From: Bacteroidota bacterium | Lineage (GTDB): Bacteria > Bacteroidota > Bacteroidia > AKYH767-A > OLB10 | Length of the DNA stretch: 64,000 nucleotides | Direction: 5' to 3' | NCBI GenBank assembly: GCA_016721435.1 | Contig: JADKIC010000003.1 | Span: 186,001 to 250,000, forward strand | Part shown: positions 1-9,820 of the stretch, piece after piece | Layout of the letters: each line of letters starts with the position of its first letter | How positions within the stretch are numbered: position 1 is the stretch's first letter | Position numbers and translations under genes: made by a program | Notes under the pieces: generated by a model | Database searches by the model: none | Seen by the model: only the letters and a program-made list of their open reading frames with translations | What the model was told of the DNA's origin: nothing

Positions 1-677
1 AAGCAATCCAAGGAAATTACTTACGCGAAAGATACGGTGCCGGTCTACGATGAGTATTTCCGTTTACAAAAAGTAGATGGAATAGTAAAAGAAGAAGTAA
101 ATTATCCGGTCTATTTCCGAAATGAAAATGAATCGAAGCTACCGGAAGAAGGAGAAAGTATCAATGTTTGGGCGACCAACCTCAGTCAATCGATCAACCC
201 CGGCTGGGTGATTTTACTCACACCGCTCGTGGTAGCCTTCTTTACCTGGCTGCGCGGGAAGAAAAAGGAGCCCTCCACACCGGCGAAAATCGCGTACGGA
301 TTATTCATCTCAGCGCTATCGGCATTGGTCATGGTTGCCGCCGCGAAAGCAGGGAGTAACGGAGCAGAAAAGTAAGTGTCTGGTGGCTGATTGGCTGTTA
401 CGGGGTGATCACCATTGGAGAATTGTTTTTAAGTCCGATGGGACTGAGTCTGGTCTCGAAACTGAGTCCTCCGCGGATCACAGCACTCATGATGGGTGGC
501 TGGTTCCTGAGCACCTCCATAGGAAACAAACTCAGCGGTGTGCTGGCCAGCTTATGGGATAAATACGAAATGAAAACCGACTTCTTCCTCTTCAACTGTT
601 TCCTCTTACTGGTCGCTACTGCTATAGCCTTCTCCATGCTGAAATGGTTGAATAGGATATTTAAAGCGAACACGTAA
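1..677 (+). CDS. POT-family proton-dependent peptide transporter, C-terminal part (frameshifted)
   Basis: This is the 3' end of a gene that begins outside the window. The visible protein has several hydrophobic membrane segments joined by a short basic loop (WLRGKKKEPS). A later segment contains GVITIGELFLSPMGLS, which is characteristic of the last helices of POT/PTR2 (DtpT-like) di- and tripeptide:proton symporters of the inner membrane. The frame breaks at the AAAA run near 370: frame 1 ends at TAA 373-375 and the homologous sequence resumes at once in the next frame (SVWWLIGCYG). Adding one A joins the two parts into AEKVSVWW, so this is probably a read error rather than gene decay. Family assignment rests on the C-terminal motifs only, and the substrate is inferred. 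Confidence 0.8.
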
Positions 678-880
678 TAGGCGTTCAAGGAATAGACCAG
701 CGTCAGAGTCAAATCGTCCCGCGCCCCTGCATTTTAACCTGATTATCCGGCACCTTTTCCGGTGATTTCCGGCAATGAAGTTCATTGAAAAAAGCATATA
801 TTAAAAGTATTTTCTTTGATTGAGAGAGGGCAATTAGAACACACTCGGTAATTATATACTTCAAGCTACCTTTACTAGTG

Positions 881-912
881 TTGGTAGAGTGGTCTTAACT
901 ATAGTATATTTG
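881..912 (+). promoter_or_regulatory. Bacteroidota-type promoter for the Fic gene
   Basis: TTG at 881-883 is followed after 21 nt by TATATTTG at 905-912, matching the TTTG-N19-21-TAnnTTTG consensus of Bacteroidota. The -7 element lies only 5 nt before the ATG at 918, so any leader would be extremely short. The rest of 678-917 shows no gene. Confidence 0.45.
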
Positions 913-917
913 TTTCA

Positions 918-1505
918 ATGAAATACAATTCATCAAATAGTCAAGGAGAAATACTGCCAAATTTATTGGGGCTACAGACCGCAAAGGACGTGAATGAATC
1001 AGAATTTGAAGGATTCCTAAGGGCTGAAATTTATTTTACTGAAAAACTTACGCCTAGAACTAAGTTTACCGTGAAATATATATTGAGATTACATAAAGAA
1101 GCGTTAAAACATCTATACTCTTTTGCAGGTAAATTAAGAGATGTGAATTTATCTAAGGGTGGATTTCCCTTTGCAGCAGCAAAATTTCTGCCTGAAACTA
1201 TGGCTGCATTTGAAGAGGAAATTTTGTCGGGTTTAAAGAAAATATACGAAAATAAAGAATAGTTAATAAGTGATATTGCGATTGTACATGGTGAGCTTTT
1301 ATTTATTCATCCTTTTCGCGAAGGCAATGGTAGAACGGCCCGGTTGCTGGCAAACCTCATGGCAAGAAAGGCGGGTTACGGATCACTTAAGTTTGAAAAA
1401 GTTGGCAAGAAAGAATTTGAAGAATACATTGCTGCTGTACAATCTTGCGGGAAAAAAGATTATTCAAAAATGATTGCGTTTATAAAATCTATTTTCCCAG
1501 ACTAA
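918..1505 (+). pseudogene. Fic-domain AMPylase-type toxin gene with an internal TAG stop
   Basis: Read through in one frame, this encodes about 195 residues of a compact Fic/DOC protein. The first part (residues 1-114) has the helical fold region and the flap-like stretch RDVNLSKGGFPFAAAKF. The catalytic loop HPFREGNGR lies at 1308-1334 (residues 131-139) with the invariant His, Asn-Gly and Arg. Fic proteins transfer AMP or other nucleotides to hydroxyl groups of target proteins. TAG at 1260-1262 separates the N-terminal half from the catalytic loop with no frame change, so as written the product would be an inactive 114-residue fragment. I saw no SxxxE(G/N) inhibitory motif inside the Fic protein itself, but one occurs in the facing small gene. 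The TAG could be a true inactivating mutation or a base error. Confidence 0.8.
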
Positions 1506-1644
1506 TTTCAACCTTCTTCAGCGTTTCTTTGGCCACGCTTAAAGAAATATCGATACCCTCAATTCTAAAAGAAGCAATCAATGACTGTAATATTTCATCC
1601 CTGAGGCCTTGGGTGTCTTTGGATTTCTTTGGGATTGCTTTCAC
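1489..1644 (-). CDS. Small Fic-inhibitory (VbhA-like class I) antitoxin
   Basis: A 51-codon minus-strand frame runs from GTG (1642-1644) to TAG (1489-1491). The predicted peptide begins VKAIPKKSKDTQG and contains LIASFRIEGID; within it SFRIEG (residues 25-30) matches the (S/T)xxxE(G/N) inhibitory motif whose Glu blocks ATP positioning in Fic enzymes. A lysine-rich C-terminal helix follows. It lies tail-to-tail with the Fic gene, overlapping its last 17 bp. Class I antitoxins such as VbhA are small separate proteins beside their Fic toxin, usually upstream and co-directional, so the convergent layout is unusual. There is no ATG; an alternative GTG lies 24 nt further upstream. Function is inferred from motif plus context, not from full-length similarity. 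Confidence 0.6.
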   Translation of the reverse strand: MKAIPKKSKDTQGLRDEILQSLIASFRIEGIDISLSVAKETLKKVEISLGK

Positions 1645-1848
1645 GTTATAAAAATACAAAAAATACACGTAATTAGCAAGTCTATCGAAAATTCCGAATT
1701 AGACAGAATGAGTTTCTAAGTGAAAACGAGAATCTTCTCAAAAAACCTCACAAAAGGCCACCCACAAGTTACCGAATGTTTAATTTTTCCTTCAAAAGCC
1801 TTCTTCATATACCTTTATTTGCTTACTTTTATTAGAAATTTTACGACC

Positions 1849-4292
1849 ATGAAAAACCTGTTCCTGACTTTCGCTCTGTTTATCACTAAAGTAGATGCGG
1901 TAGGTAATATCCAATGGCAGAATACCATTGGGGGAAGCAATAATGATGAACTTTTTTCTATCCAGCAAACAGCAGACGGGGGATTCATTCTGGGCGGATA
2001 TTCCTTTTCAAATATTTCAGGAGATAAGACCGAAAATTGTTTTGGACTTGAGGATTACTGGATAGTAAAAGTCGATTCGGTAGGAAACCTCCAATGGCAG
2101 AAAACCATTGGGGGAAGTAGCACTGATGTACTTTTTTCCATCCAACAAACCTCTGATGGAGGATATATCCTTGGGGGAAGTAATGAGACACAAAGTGATA
2201 TTAATTACTATATTGTAAAAGTTGATTCGGTGGGTACGATCCAATGGCAGAATTTCTTCGGAGGCAGTGGTAGTGATGGTCTTAATTGCATCAAGGAAAC
2301 TATTGACGGAGGATATATCTTGGGTGGGAGTTCCGATTCAAACATTTCAGGATATAAAACGGAAAACTGTTTAGGTGGTCCTGATTACTGGATAGTAAAG
2401 GTCAATTCAGCAGGTAACCTTCAATGGCAGAATACGATCGGTGGCAGTACTACTGATCAACTTTTCTCCATTCAACAAACTTCTGACAGGGGGTATATCC
2501 TTGGAGGACATTCCTATTCAAATATTTCAGGAGATAAAATTGAAAACTGTTTGGGTGGTAATGATTACTGGATCGTTAAAACCGATTCGGCTGGTAACCT
2601 CCATTGGCAGAATACTATCGGGGGAGGCAATTCAGAAATCCTTGTATCAAACCAACAAACCGCTGACGGGGGATATATTCTAGGCGGCTTTTCCTTGTCA
2701 TACATTTCAAAAGATAAAACGGAAAACAATTTAGGTTTTTATGATTACTTTATAGTAAAAACCGATACTGCTGGTAACCTCCAATGGCAGAATAACATTG
2801 GAGGAAACGATAAGGATCAACTTACATCCATCCAGCAAACTTCTGACGGAGGATATATTATTGGTGGATATTCTGAATCAAACATCTCCGGTGATAAAAC
2901 GGAAAATTGCAATGGAGATAAGGATTATTGGATCGTCAAATTAACAGGTAAATACAATCTGGTTTCCGGAAAAGTGTTTGCCGATTTAAACAGCAACGGA
3001 ATGCGTGATAGTGGAGAACTACCTTTACCAGCAAGGAGAATTACTGAACAAAGTACTGGTCGCTTCGCGTTCAGCGAGCAAAATGGGAATTATTCGGTTT
3101 CTGTATTGTATTCAGGTAATTATTTAGTTACTCCTCAACCATTGAATTGGTGGAACCCGGTGCCCATTTCTCAATCTGCGACGTTTTCAGGAATTCAACA
3201 AAATGATTCCCTCAACGACTTCGCATTCCAACCCCAAGGAAGTTTTGAAGATGTTTGCATCACAATTACCCCACTTGGAAATTTCCGCAGCGGCTTCACA
3301 GCAAGTTACATGATCAGTTATGGTAATTATGGTAATACTACTGTTACGCCCACCGTAGCTTTTTACCCCGATAGCAATGTCACCTTTCAATCAGCTACAG
3401 TTACACCCAGTCAAATCTTTCCTGATTCAGTGCTATGGAATCTCCCTGCATTAACACCATTCCAAACCTGAAGCATCGTCGTTACCGTCAATGTGAACCT
3501 AGGACTCCCCATCGGAACACTCATCAACAGCAGCGCGCATATCGAGCCTTATGCCACCGATGATAACCCCAGCTGCAACAACAGCAATTGGGAAGTGTAC
3601 ACCACCGGTTCTTTTGATCCGAATGATATTCTCGTTAACGAAGACACCCTCACTACGACACAACTCAGCAGTGCTCCCTGGTTAGAGTACATCATCCGCT
3701 TTCAAAACACCGGTAACGACACCGCTTTCGCGGTAAAAATTTTAAATCCGATTGACACCAACAAACTCAATCTCTCCACTTTTGAATTCACCAATGCCTC
3801 GCATCCCGTCAACCTGAACTGGATCAACTATCAGCGCAACATGGAGTTCAAATTTGAAAATATTTTATTAGTCGACAGCAACACCAACGAACCCCTCTCA
3901 CATGGATTCGTTCGCTATCGCATCCAACTCAAAACAACCCTCACCGCCGGCGATTCCATCACCAACTTCGCCGCCATCTACTTCGACTTCAACGAACCAG
4001 TCATCACCAATACAGCTAAAACCAGTATCATTCTCCCCACAGGAGTTGCAACTGCATCACCTGCAAAAGGAAAATTGCATGTATTCCCAAATCCTGCAGA
4101 GAATACAATCAACATCTCCGGAATTCAATTGGAGAATGGGAAAGCACAGTTACGGTTGATGGATATTTATGGGAAGTTAATTCTTGAGAAAACCGTCACA
4201 ACCACAAATTCAACACTAGAAACAAACCAACTCGCTAATGGGGTCTATCTGATTCAATCAGGGGAGTGAGGGCGACGTTTGTGAAACAGTAA
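1849..4292 (+). CDS. T9SS type A secreted repeat protein, array copy 1 (interrupted)
   Basis: This is the first of five paralogues. Six 60-residue repeats of the form IQWQNTIGG...DGGYILGG...SGDKTEN...DYWIVK are followed by an SdrD_B-like segment (GKVFADLNSNGMRDSGE), a DUF7619-like domain (DPNDILVNED... to FNEPVITNTAKT) and a Por-secretion tail (VFPNPAENTINISG). The ATG at 1849 gives a hydrophobic leader (MKNLFLTFALFITK) that runs directly into the last residues of a repeat, so the signal cleavage site and one repeat present in the paralogues are missing. An in-frame TGA at 3469-3471 replaces the Gly of PFQTG. The frame is also lost in the poly-G run at 4260, before the conserved ATFVKQ end (tail stop at 4290-4292). 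Cell-surface or secreted location is inferred from the sorting domain; the biological role is unknown. Confidence 0.75.
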
Positions 4293-4390
4293 TCTCTCAT
4301 TATGAATCCTCAAACCTCTCTCCAGAATGAGCGATCATCACATCATCACATCTTCAAATCTTCAAATTATCACATCTTCAAATTAAAGTC

Positions 4391-7058
4391 ATGACTAAAA
4401 TTTATACCTCCGTCCTACTTTTTTTGTTTACTTTCATTAGCATTTAAACCTGGTTTTTCTCAGGAAATTGAGTGGCAGAAAACGATTGGGGGGAACAATG
4501 TAGATTGGTTAAGCTCAATGAAGCAAACTTCTGACGGAGGATATATTTTAGGGGGAACTTCTGTATCGAACTTCTCTGGAAATAAGACAGAAAATTGCAT
4601 TGGAGGAAATGATTATTGGATAGTCAAAACGGACTCTATTGGGAATATTCAATGGCAAAATACGATAGGAGGAATTCTAAATGATAATCTAACTTCTGTT
4701 ATGCAAACCGCTGACGGCGGATTTATTTTGGGAGGATATTCAGAATCTTACATATTTGGAGATAAAACAGAAAACTGTTTAGGAGATTTTGATTATTGGA
4801 TTGTTAAAACCGATTCACTTGGGAATATCCAATGGCAGAATACGATTGGAGGTATTTTAGAGGACGAATTGTTCGCACTTCAACAAACAGCTGATGGCGG
4901 GTATATTTTAGGTGGAAAATCCAGGTCTGATATTTCAGGTGATAAAACTGAAAACAGCCAGGGAGGCTATGACTACTGGATCGTGAAGACCGATTCTATT
5001 GGTAATATTCAGTGGCAAAATACGATTGGTGGCAGTATAAATGATGAGTTGAACTCCATTCACCAAACTGCAGATGGAGGTTTTATTTTAGGTGGATTCT
5101 CGGGTTCTAGTATTTCCGGAGATAAAACCGAAAACTGTTTAGGTGGTTATGATTATTGGATTGTAAAAACGGATTCACAAGGAAATATTCAATGGCAGAA
5201 TACACTAGGGGGATCTGTAAATGATTTTATGTATTCAGTTCGGCAAACTGCAGATGGTGGTTATGTCTTAGGCGGAAATTCCAACTCAAATATTTCCGGA
5301 GATAAATCGGAAAATTGTTTGGGGTTTGATGATTTCTGGATTGTAAAAACTGATGTTGCTGGGAATATCGAATGGCAGAATACCATAGGTGGTAGCTTTA
5401 TTGATTGGATGTCTTCTGTTCAACAAACCAACGATGGGGGCTATATTTTAAGCGGGTCTTCTGCCTCAAATATCTCCGTTGATAAAACTGAAAATAGTTT
5501 AGGTGACATAGACTATTGGGTTGTAAAATTGGATACGGCAGGGTATATACAATGGCAGAATACTATTGGAGGAAGTAATGCAGATAGGCTGACTTCCGTT
5601 CTGGAAACCACTGATGGAGCATATGTTTTGGGTGGATGGTCTTGGTCTGACATTTCTGGAGATAAAACAGAAAATGTTATGTCCTTGAGGATTTTGGGTT
5701 GTAAAATAAAGAGATCAATACAATTTGATAAAGGGGCAATTGTTTTCTGACTCAAACAATAATAGCATTCATGATAGCGGAGAACCACAACTTGCTAATC
5801 AAAAGATTACTGAGCAGGGTTCTAATAGTGTTTGCTTCAGTGATCAAAATGGAAATTATTCCTTATTTGTTCTTGATACCGGAAATTTCATAGCGTCTCC
5901 TCCATCAATCAACTGGTATAACCCTGCTCCCGTATCTCATACAGCAACTTTCACTGGAATCCACCAAACCGATTCCCTCAACGATTTTGCCTTCCAATCG
6001 CAAGGCGCTTTTGAAGATGGTAGTATTACGATTACTCCCATAAGTAATTTTCGGAGTGGCTTTACTGCTTATTATCAAATTAAATACAGCAATTATGGTA
6101 CTACCAATATATCACCCAGTGTTTATTTTTATCCGTATAGTAATGTCACATTTCAATCATCAACTGTTACACCGAGTCAAATCTCACCTGATTCAGTAAT
6201 ATGGAATTTGTCCCCGATGACTCCATTTCAAACTGGTAGTATCATCATAACTGTAAATGTGAATTCCGGACTCCCGATTGGAACCCTCATCAACAGCAGC
6301 GCGCACATCGAACCCTATGCCACCGATGCAAACCAAGGCAACAACAATAGTAGTTGGGCAGTAAATACCACAAGCTCCTTTGATCCGAATGATATCCTTG
6401 TTAACGAAGATACCCTCACCACCACCCAACTCAGCAACGCACCCTGGTTAGAGTACATCATCCGCTTTCAAAACACGGGTAACGACACCGCTTTCGCGGT
6501 AAAAATTCTAAATCCGATTGATACCAACAAACTCAATCTCTCCACTTTTGAATTCACCAACGCTTCGCATCCCGTCAACCTCAACTGGATCAACTACCAG
6601 CGCAACATGGAGTTTAAGTTTGAAAACATTCTCCTCCCCGATAGCAACACCAACGAACCCCTCTCGCATGGCTTTGTTCGTTATCGCATCCAACCCAAAA
6701 CAACCCTCACCGCCGGCGATTCCATCACCAACTTCGCCGCCATCTACTTCGACTTCAACGAACCTGTCATCACCAATACGGCTAAAACCATTATCATTCT
6801 CCCCACTGGAATTGCATCTGAAACTCCAGCACAAGGAAAATTGCATGTCTTCCCTAATCCCACAGAGAATTCAATAAACATCTCGGGGATCAAACTGGAA
6901 AACGGGAAAGCGCAGTTGCGGTTGACGGATATTTACGGGAAGCTGATTCTTGAGAAAACGGTGACAACTACAACTTCAACACTCGAAACAAATCAACTCG
7001 CTAATGGTGTCTATCTGATTCAATCCGGGGTAGGAGGGCGACGTTTGTGAAACAGTAG
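4391..7058 (+). CDS. T9SS type A secreted repeat protein, array copy 2 (frameshifted)
   Basis: Starting at ATG 4391 (MTKIYTSVLLF), the leader needs one frame correction in the T7 run near 4421 to reach FSQEIEWQKTIGG, as in copy 4 (MTKIYTTALYIF...FAQEIEW). Seven 60-residue WQNTIGG/DGGYILGG repeats follow. They connect, after a break near 5690-5710 that includes an in-frame TAA where VKL is expected, to the SdrD_B-like, DUF7619-like and type A sorting modules. The last frame is lost in the GGGG run at 7027-7030, giving GGRRL instead of the RRATFVKQ end; the conserved tail stop is at 7056-7058. The upstream gap (4293-4390) carries CATCTTCAAAT microrepeats shared with the other gaps of the array. 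Confidence 0.75.
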
Positions 7059-7087
7059 TTATTGAATTTTAACAAGTATAAACCATC

Positions 7088-9756
7088 ATGAAAAAAATAA
7101 AAAACAGTTTTATTCTTAAATGGACTTTGCTTTTATTGTTTAGTACAACAATTGCTTTCGCTCAGGAAATTGAATGGCAGAATACGATTGGAGGGGGGAG
7201 TATAGATTATTTGAACTCCATTCAACAAACCTCTGATGGAGGTTATATTTTAGGTGGATATTCTAATTCAAGTATCTCAGGTGATAAGACTGAAAATAGT
7301 ATAGGAGGTTATGATTGTTGGATAATAAAACTGATGCCTCAGGGAAGTATTCAATGGCAAAATACAATTGGAGGTAGTTCGGAGGAAGGTCTCAGTTCAG
7401 TTCATCCAACTTCTGATGGGGGATATATTGTATGTGGAACTTCAGATTCAAACATCTCCGGAGATAAAACTGAAAATAGTTTAGGTGGCCAAGATTATTG
7501 GATCGTAAAAATGGATTCGGCGGGTAGTATCCAATGGCAGAATACAATAGGAGGAGATGATACAGATGTTTTGCGTGCAATTCAACAAACCTCTGATGGA
7601 GGTTTTATTTTGGGCGGATATTCTAAGTCAAGCAATTCTGGAGATAAGACGGAAAATTGTTGGGGCGTTACGGATTATTGGATAGTAAAAACCGATTCTC
7701 TGGGGAGTATCCAATGGCAAAATACGATTGGGGGGAGTTTAACTGATGTTTTACAATCTATAATACAAACGTCAGATGGTGGATATATATTAGGTGGCTA
7801 TTCCGAGTCAAATATTTCAGGAAATAAAACAGAAAACAGTCTGGGGTCGGGGGATTGTTGGATCGTAAAAACCGATTCGTTAGGGAATATCCAATGGCAG
7901 AATACCATTGGAGGGAATGGTATTGATGAAGTGGCGTCAATTTGTCAAACCACAGATGGAGGTTATATATTAGGATGTGTATCAGAGTCTAATATCTCAG
8001 GCGATAAGACAGAAAATAGTTTAGGAAGTTTTGATTTTTGGATTGTAAAAACAGATGTTGCTGGAAATATTCAATGGCAGAATACAATTGGTAGTAGTGT
8101 AAGTGATCAATTTAGTGTTGTTCAACAAACTCCAGATGATGGTTACATTTTGGGTGGTAGTTCCTCCTCAAAGATCTCAGGTGATAAGACGGAAAGTAGT
8201 TTATTTGTTGATTACTGGATTATTAAAACCGATCCAATGGGGAACATTCTATGGCAAAATGTAATAGGAGGTAGTCATGTTGAAATGTTGAAAACTATTG
8301 ATCAAACTGCTGATGGGTGTTACGTTTTTGGCGGATATTCTCGCTCTGACAGTTCAAATGATAAAAGCGAGAATAGTATAGGAAGCTCTGATTACTGGTT
8401 TATGAAACTTTCCGACAATTACAATTTTATAGTTGGACAGTTGTTTGCTGATTTAAATAGCAATGGTTTTAAGGATATCGGGGAACCTCCTATAACAGGC
8501 AGGAAAATTACCGAATCAACTTCTGGTCGTTTTGCATTCACTGAACAGAATGGCAGATATACCATTGGTGTTGTGGACACTGGCAATTTCAATGTATTTC
8601 CGCAAACAGTAAATTGGTTTGGAGCTACACCTGCATTGCATATTGCTTCATTCACTGGAATTAGTCAAACTTATTCACTCAACGATTTCGCCTACCAACC
8701 GCAAGGAACATTCGAAGATGTATGTATTACCATTACTCCTCTCGGAAATTTCCGCAGCGGCTTCAATGCAAGTTACATGATCAGTTACGGAAACTATGGT
8801 AACACTACAGTTACACCAACAGTTTATTTTTATCCCTATAGCAATGTCACCTTTCAATCCGCAACATTCACTCCCAACCAAATCTTCCCTGATTCAGTGA
8901 TTTGGAATCTCCCGGCATTAACCCCATTCCAAACCGGCAGCATTATCGTCACCGTTAATGTCAACCCCGGACTCTATCGGAACCCTCATCAACAGCAGCG
9001 TGCATATTGAACCCTATGCCACCGATGATAACCCAATCTGCAACAATAGCAATTGGGAAGTGTACACCACAGGCTCTTTTGACCCGAATGATATCCTTGT
9101 GAACGAAGATACCCTCACCACCACGCAACTTAGCAACGCACCCTGGTTAGAGTACATCATCCGCTTTCAAAACACCGGCAACGATACAGCATTCACCGTT
9201 AAAATTTTAAATCCGATTGATACCAACAAACTCAACCTCTCCACTTTCGAATTCACCAACGCCTCGCATCCCGTCAACCTGAACTGGATCAACTACCAGC
9301 GCAACATGGAGTTCAAATTTGAAAATATTTTATTAGTCGACAGCAACACCAACGAACCCCTCTCACGGCTTTGTTCGTTATCGCATCCAATCCAAAACAA
9401 ATCTCACTGCCGGCGATTCCATCACCAACTTCGCCGCCATCTACTTCGACTTCAACGAACCCGTCATCACTAACACTGCAAAAACTATTATTATTCTCCC
9501 TACCGGAATTGCAACTGCAACACCAGCACAAGGAAAACTCCTTGTCTTCCCAAATCCCGCAGAGAATTCAATCAACATATCAGGAATTCAATTGGAGAAT
9601 GGGAGAGCGCAGTTGAGGTTGATGGATATTTATGGGAAGCTTATTCTTGAGAAAACAGTCAATGCCATAACATCTCACATTGAAATAGATCAGCTCGCGA
9701 ATGGGGTTTATCTGATTCAATCGGGGGGTAGGAGGGCAACGTTTGTTAAGCAGTAA
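7088..9756 (+). CDS. T9SS type A secreted repeat protein, array copy 3 (frameshifted near the C-terminus)
   Basis: This copy has the clearest N-terminus: a lysine-rich start, a leucine-rich core (WTLLLLFSTTIAFAQ) with a likely signal-peptidase site before QEIEW, then exactly seven 60-residue repeats. The SdrD_B-like segment (GQLFADLNSNGFKDIGE) follows. The frame breaks at about 8970 (GLYRN where the paralogues have GLPIGT, two bases missing) and at about 9366 (two bases missing in the codons for SHGF). Beyond that the DUF7619-like domain and sorting domain (VFPNPAENSINISG ... GRRATFVKQ) continue to TAA 9754-9756. The repeated Trp and Gly-Gly pattern suggests a seven-bladed beta-propeller, which is inference. 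No catalytic motif was recognised. Confidence 0.78.
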
Positions 9757-9820
9757 TATCGAGTATCATTAGAATTAAACATTTTCAAATCTTCAAATCC
9801 GTACATCTTCAAATTGAATT

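Noticed and set aside
1720..1848. Longer N-terminus for array copy 1
   Set aside because: The extra residues before ATG 1849 do not resemble the other leaders and would place the hydrophobic segment internally.
1260..3471. Stop-codon recoding (alternative genetic code or selenocysteine)
   Set aside because: TAG, TGA and TAA all end intact genes elsewhere in the window, no SECIS-like element or selenocysteine gene was seen, and the internal stops use all three codons.
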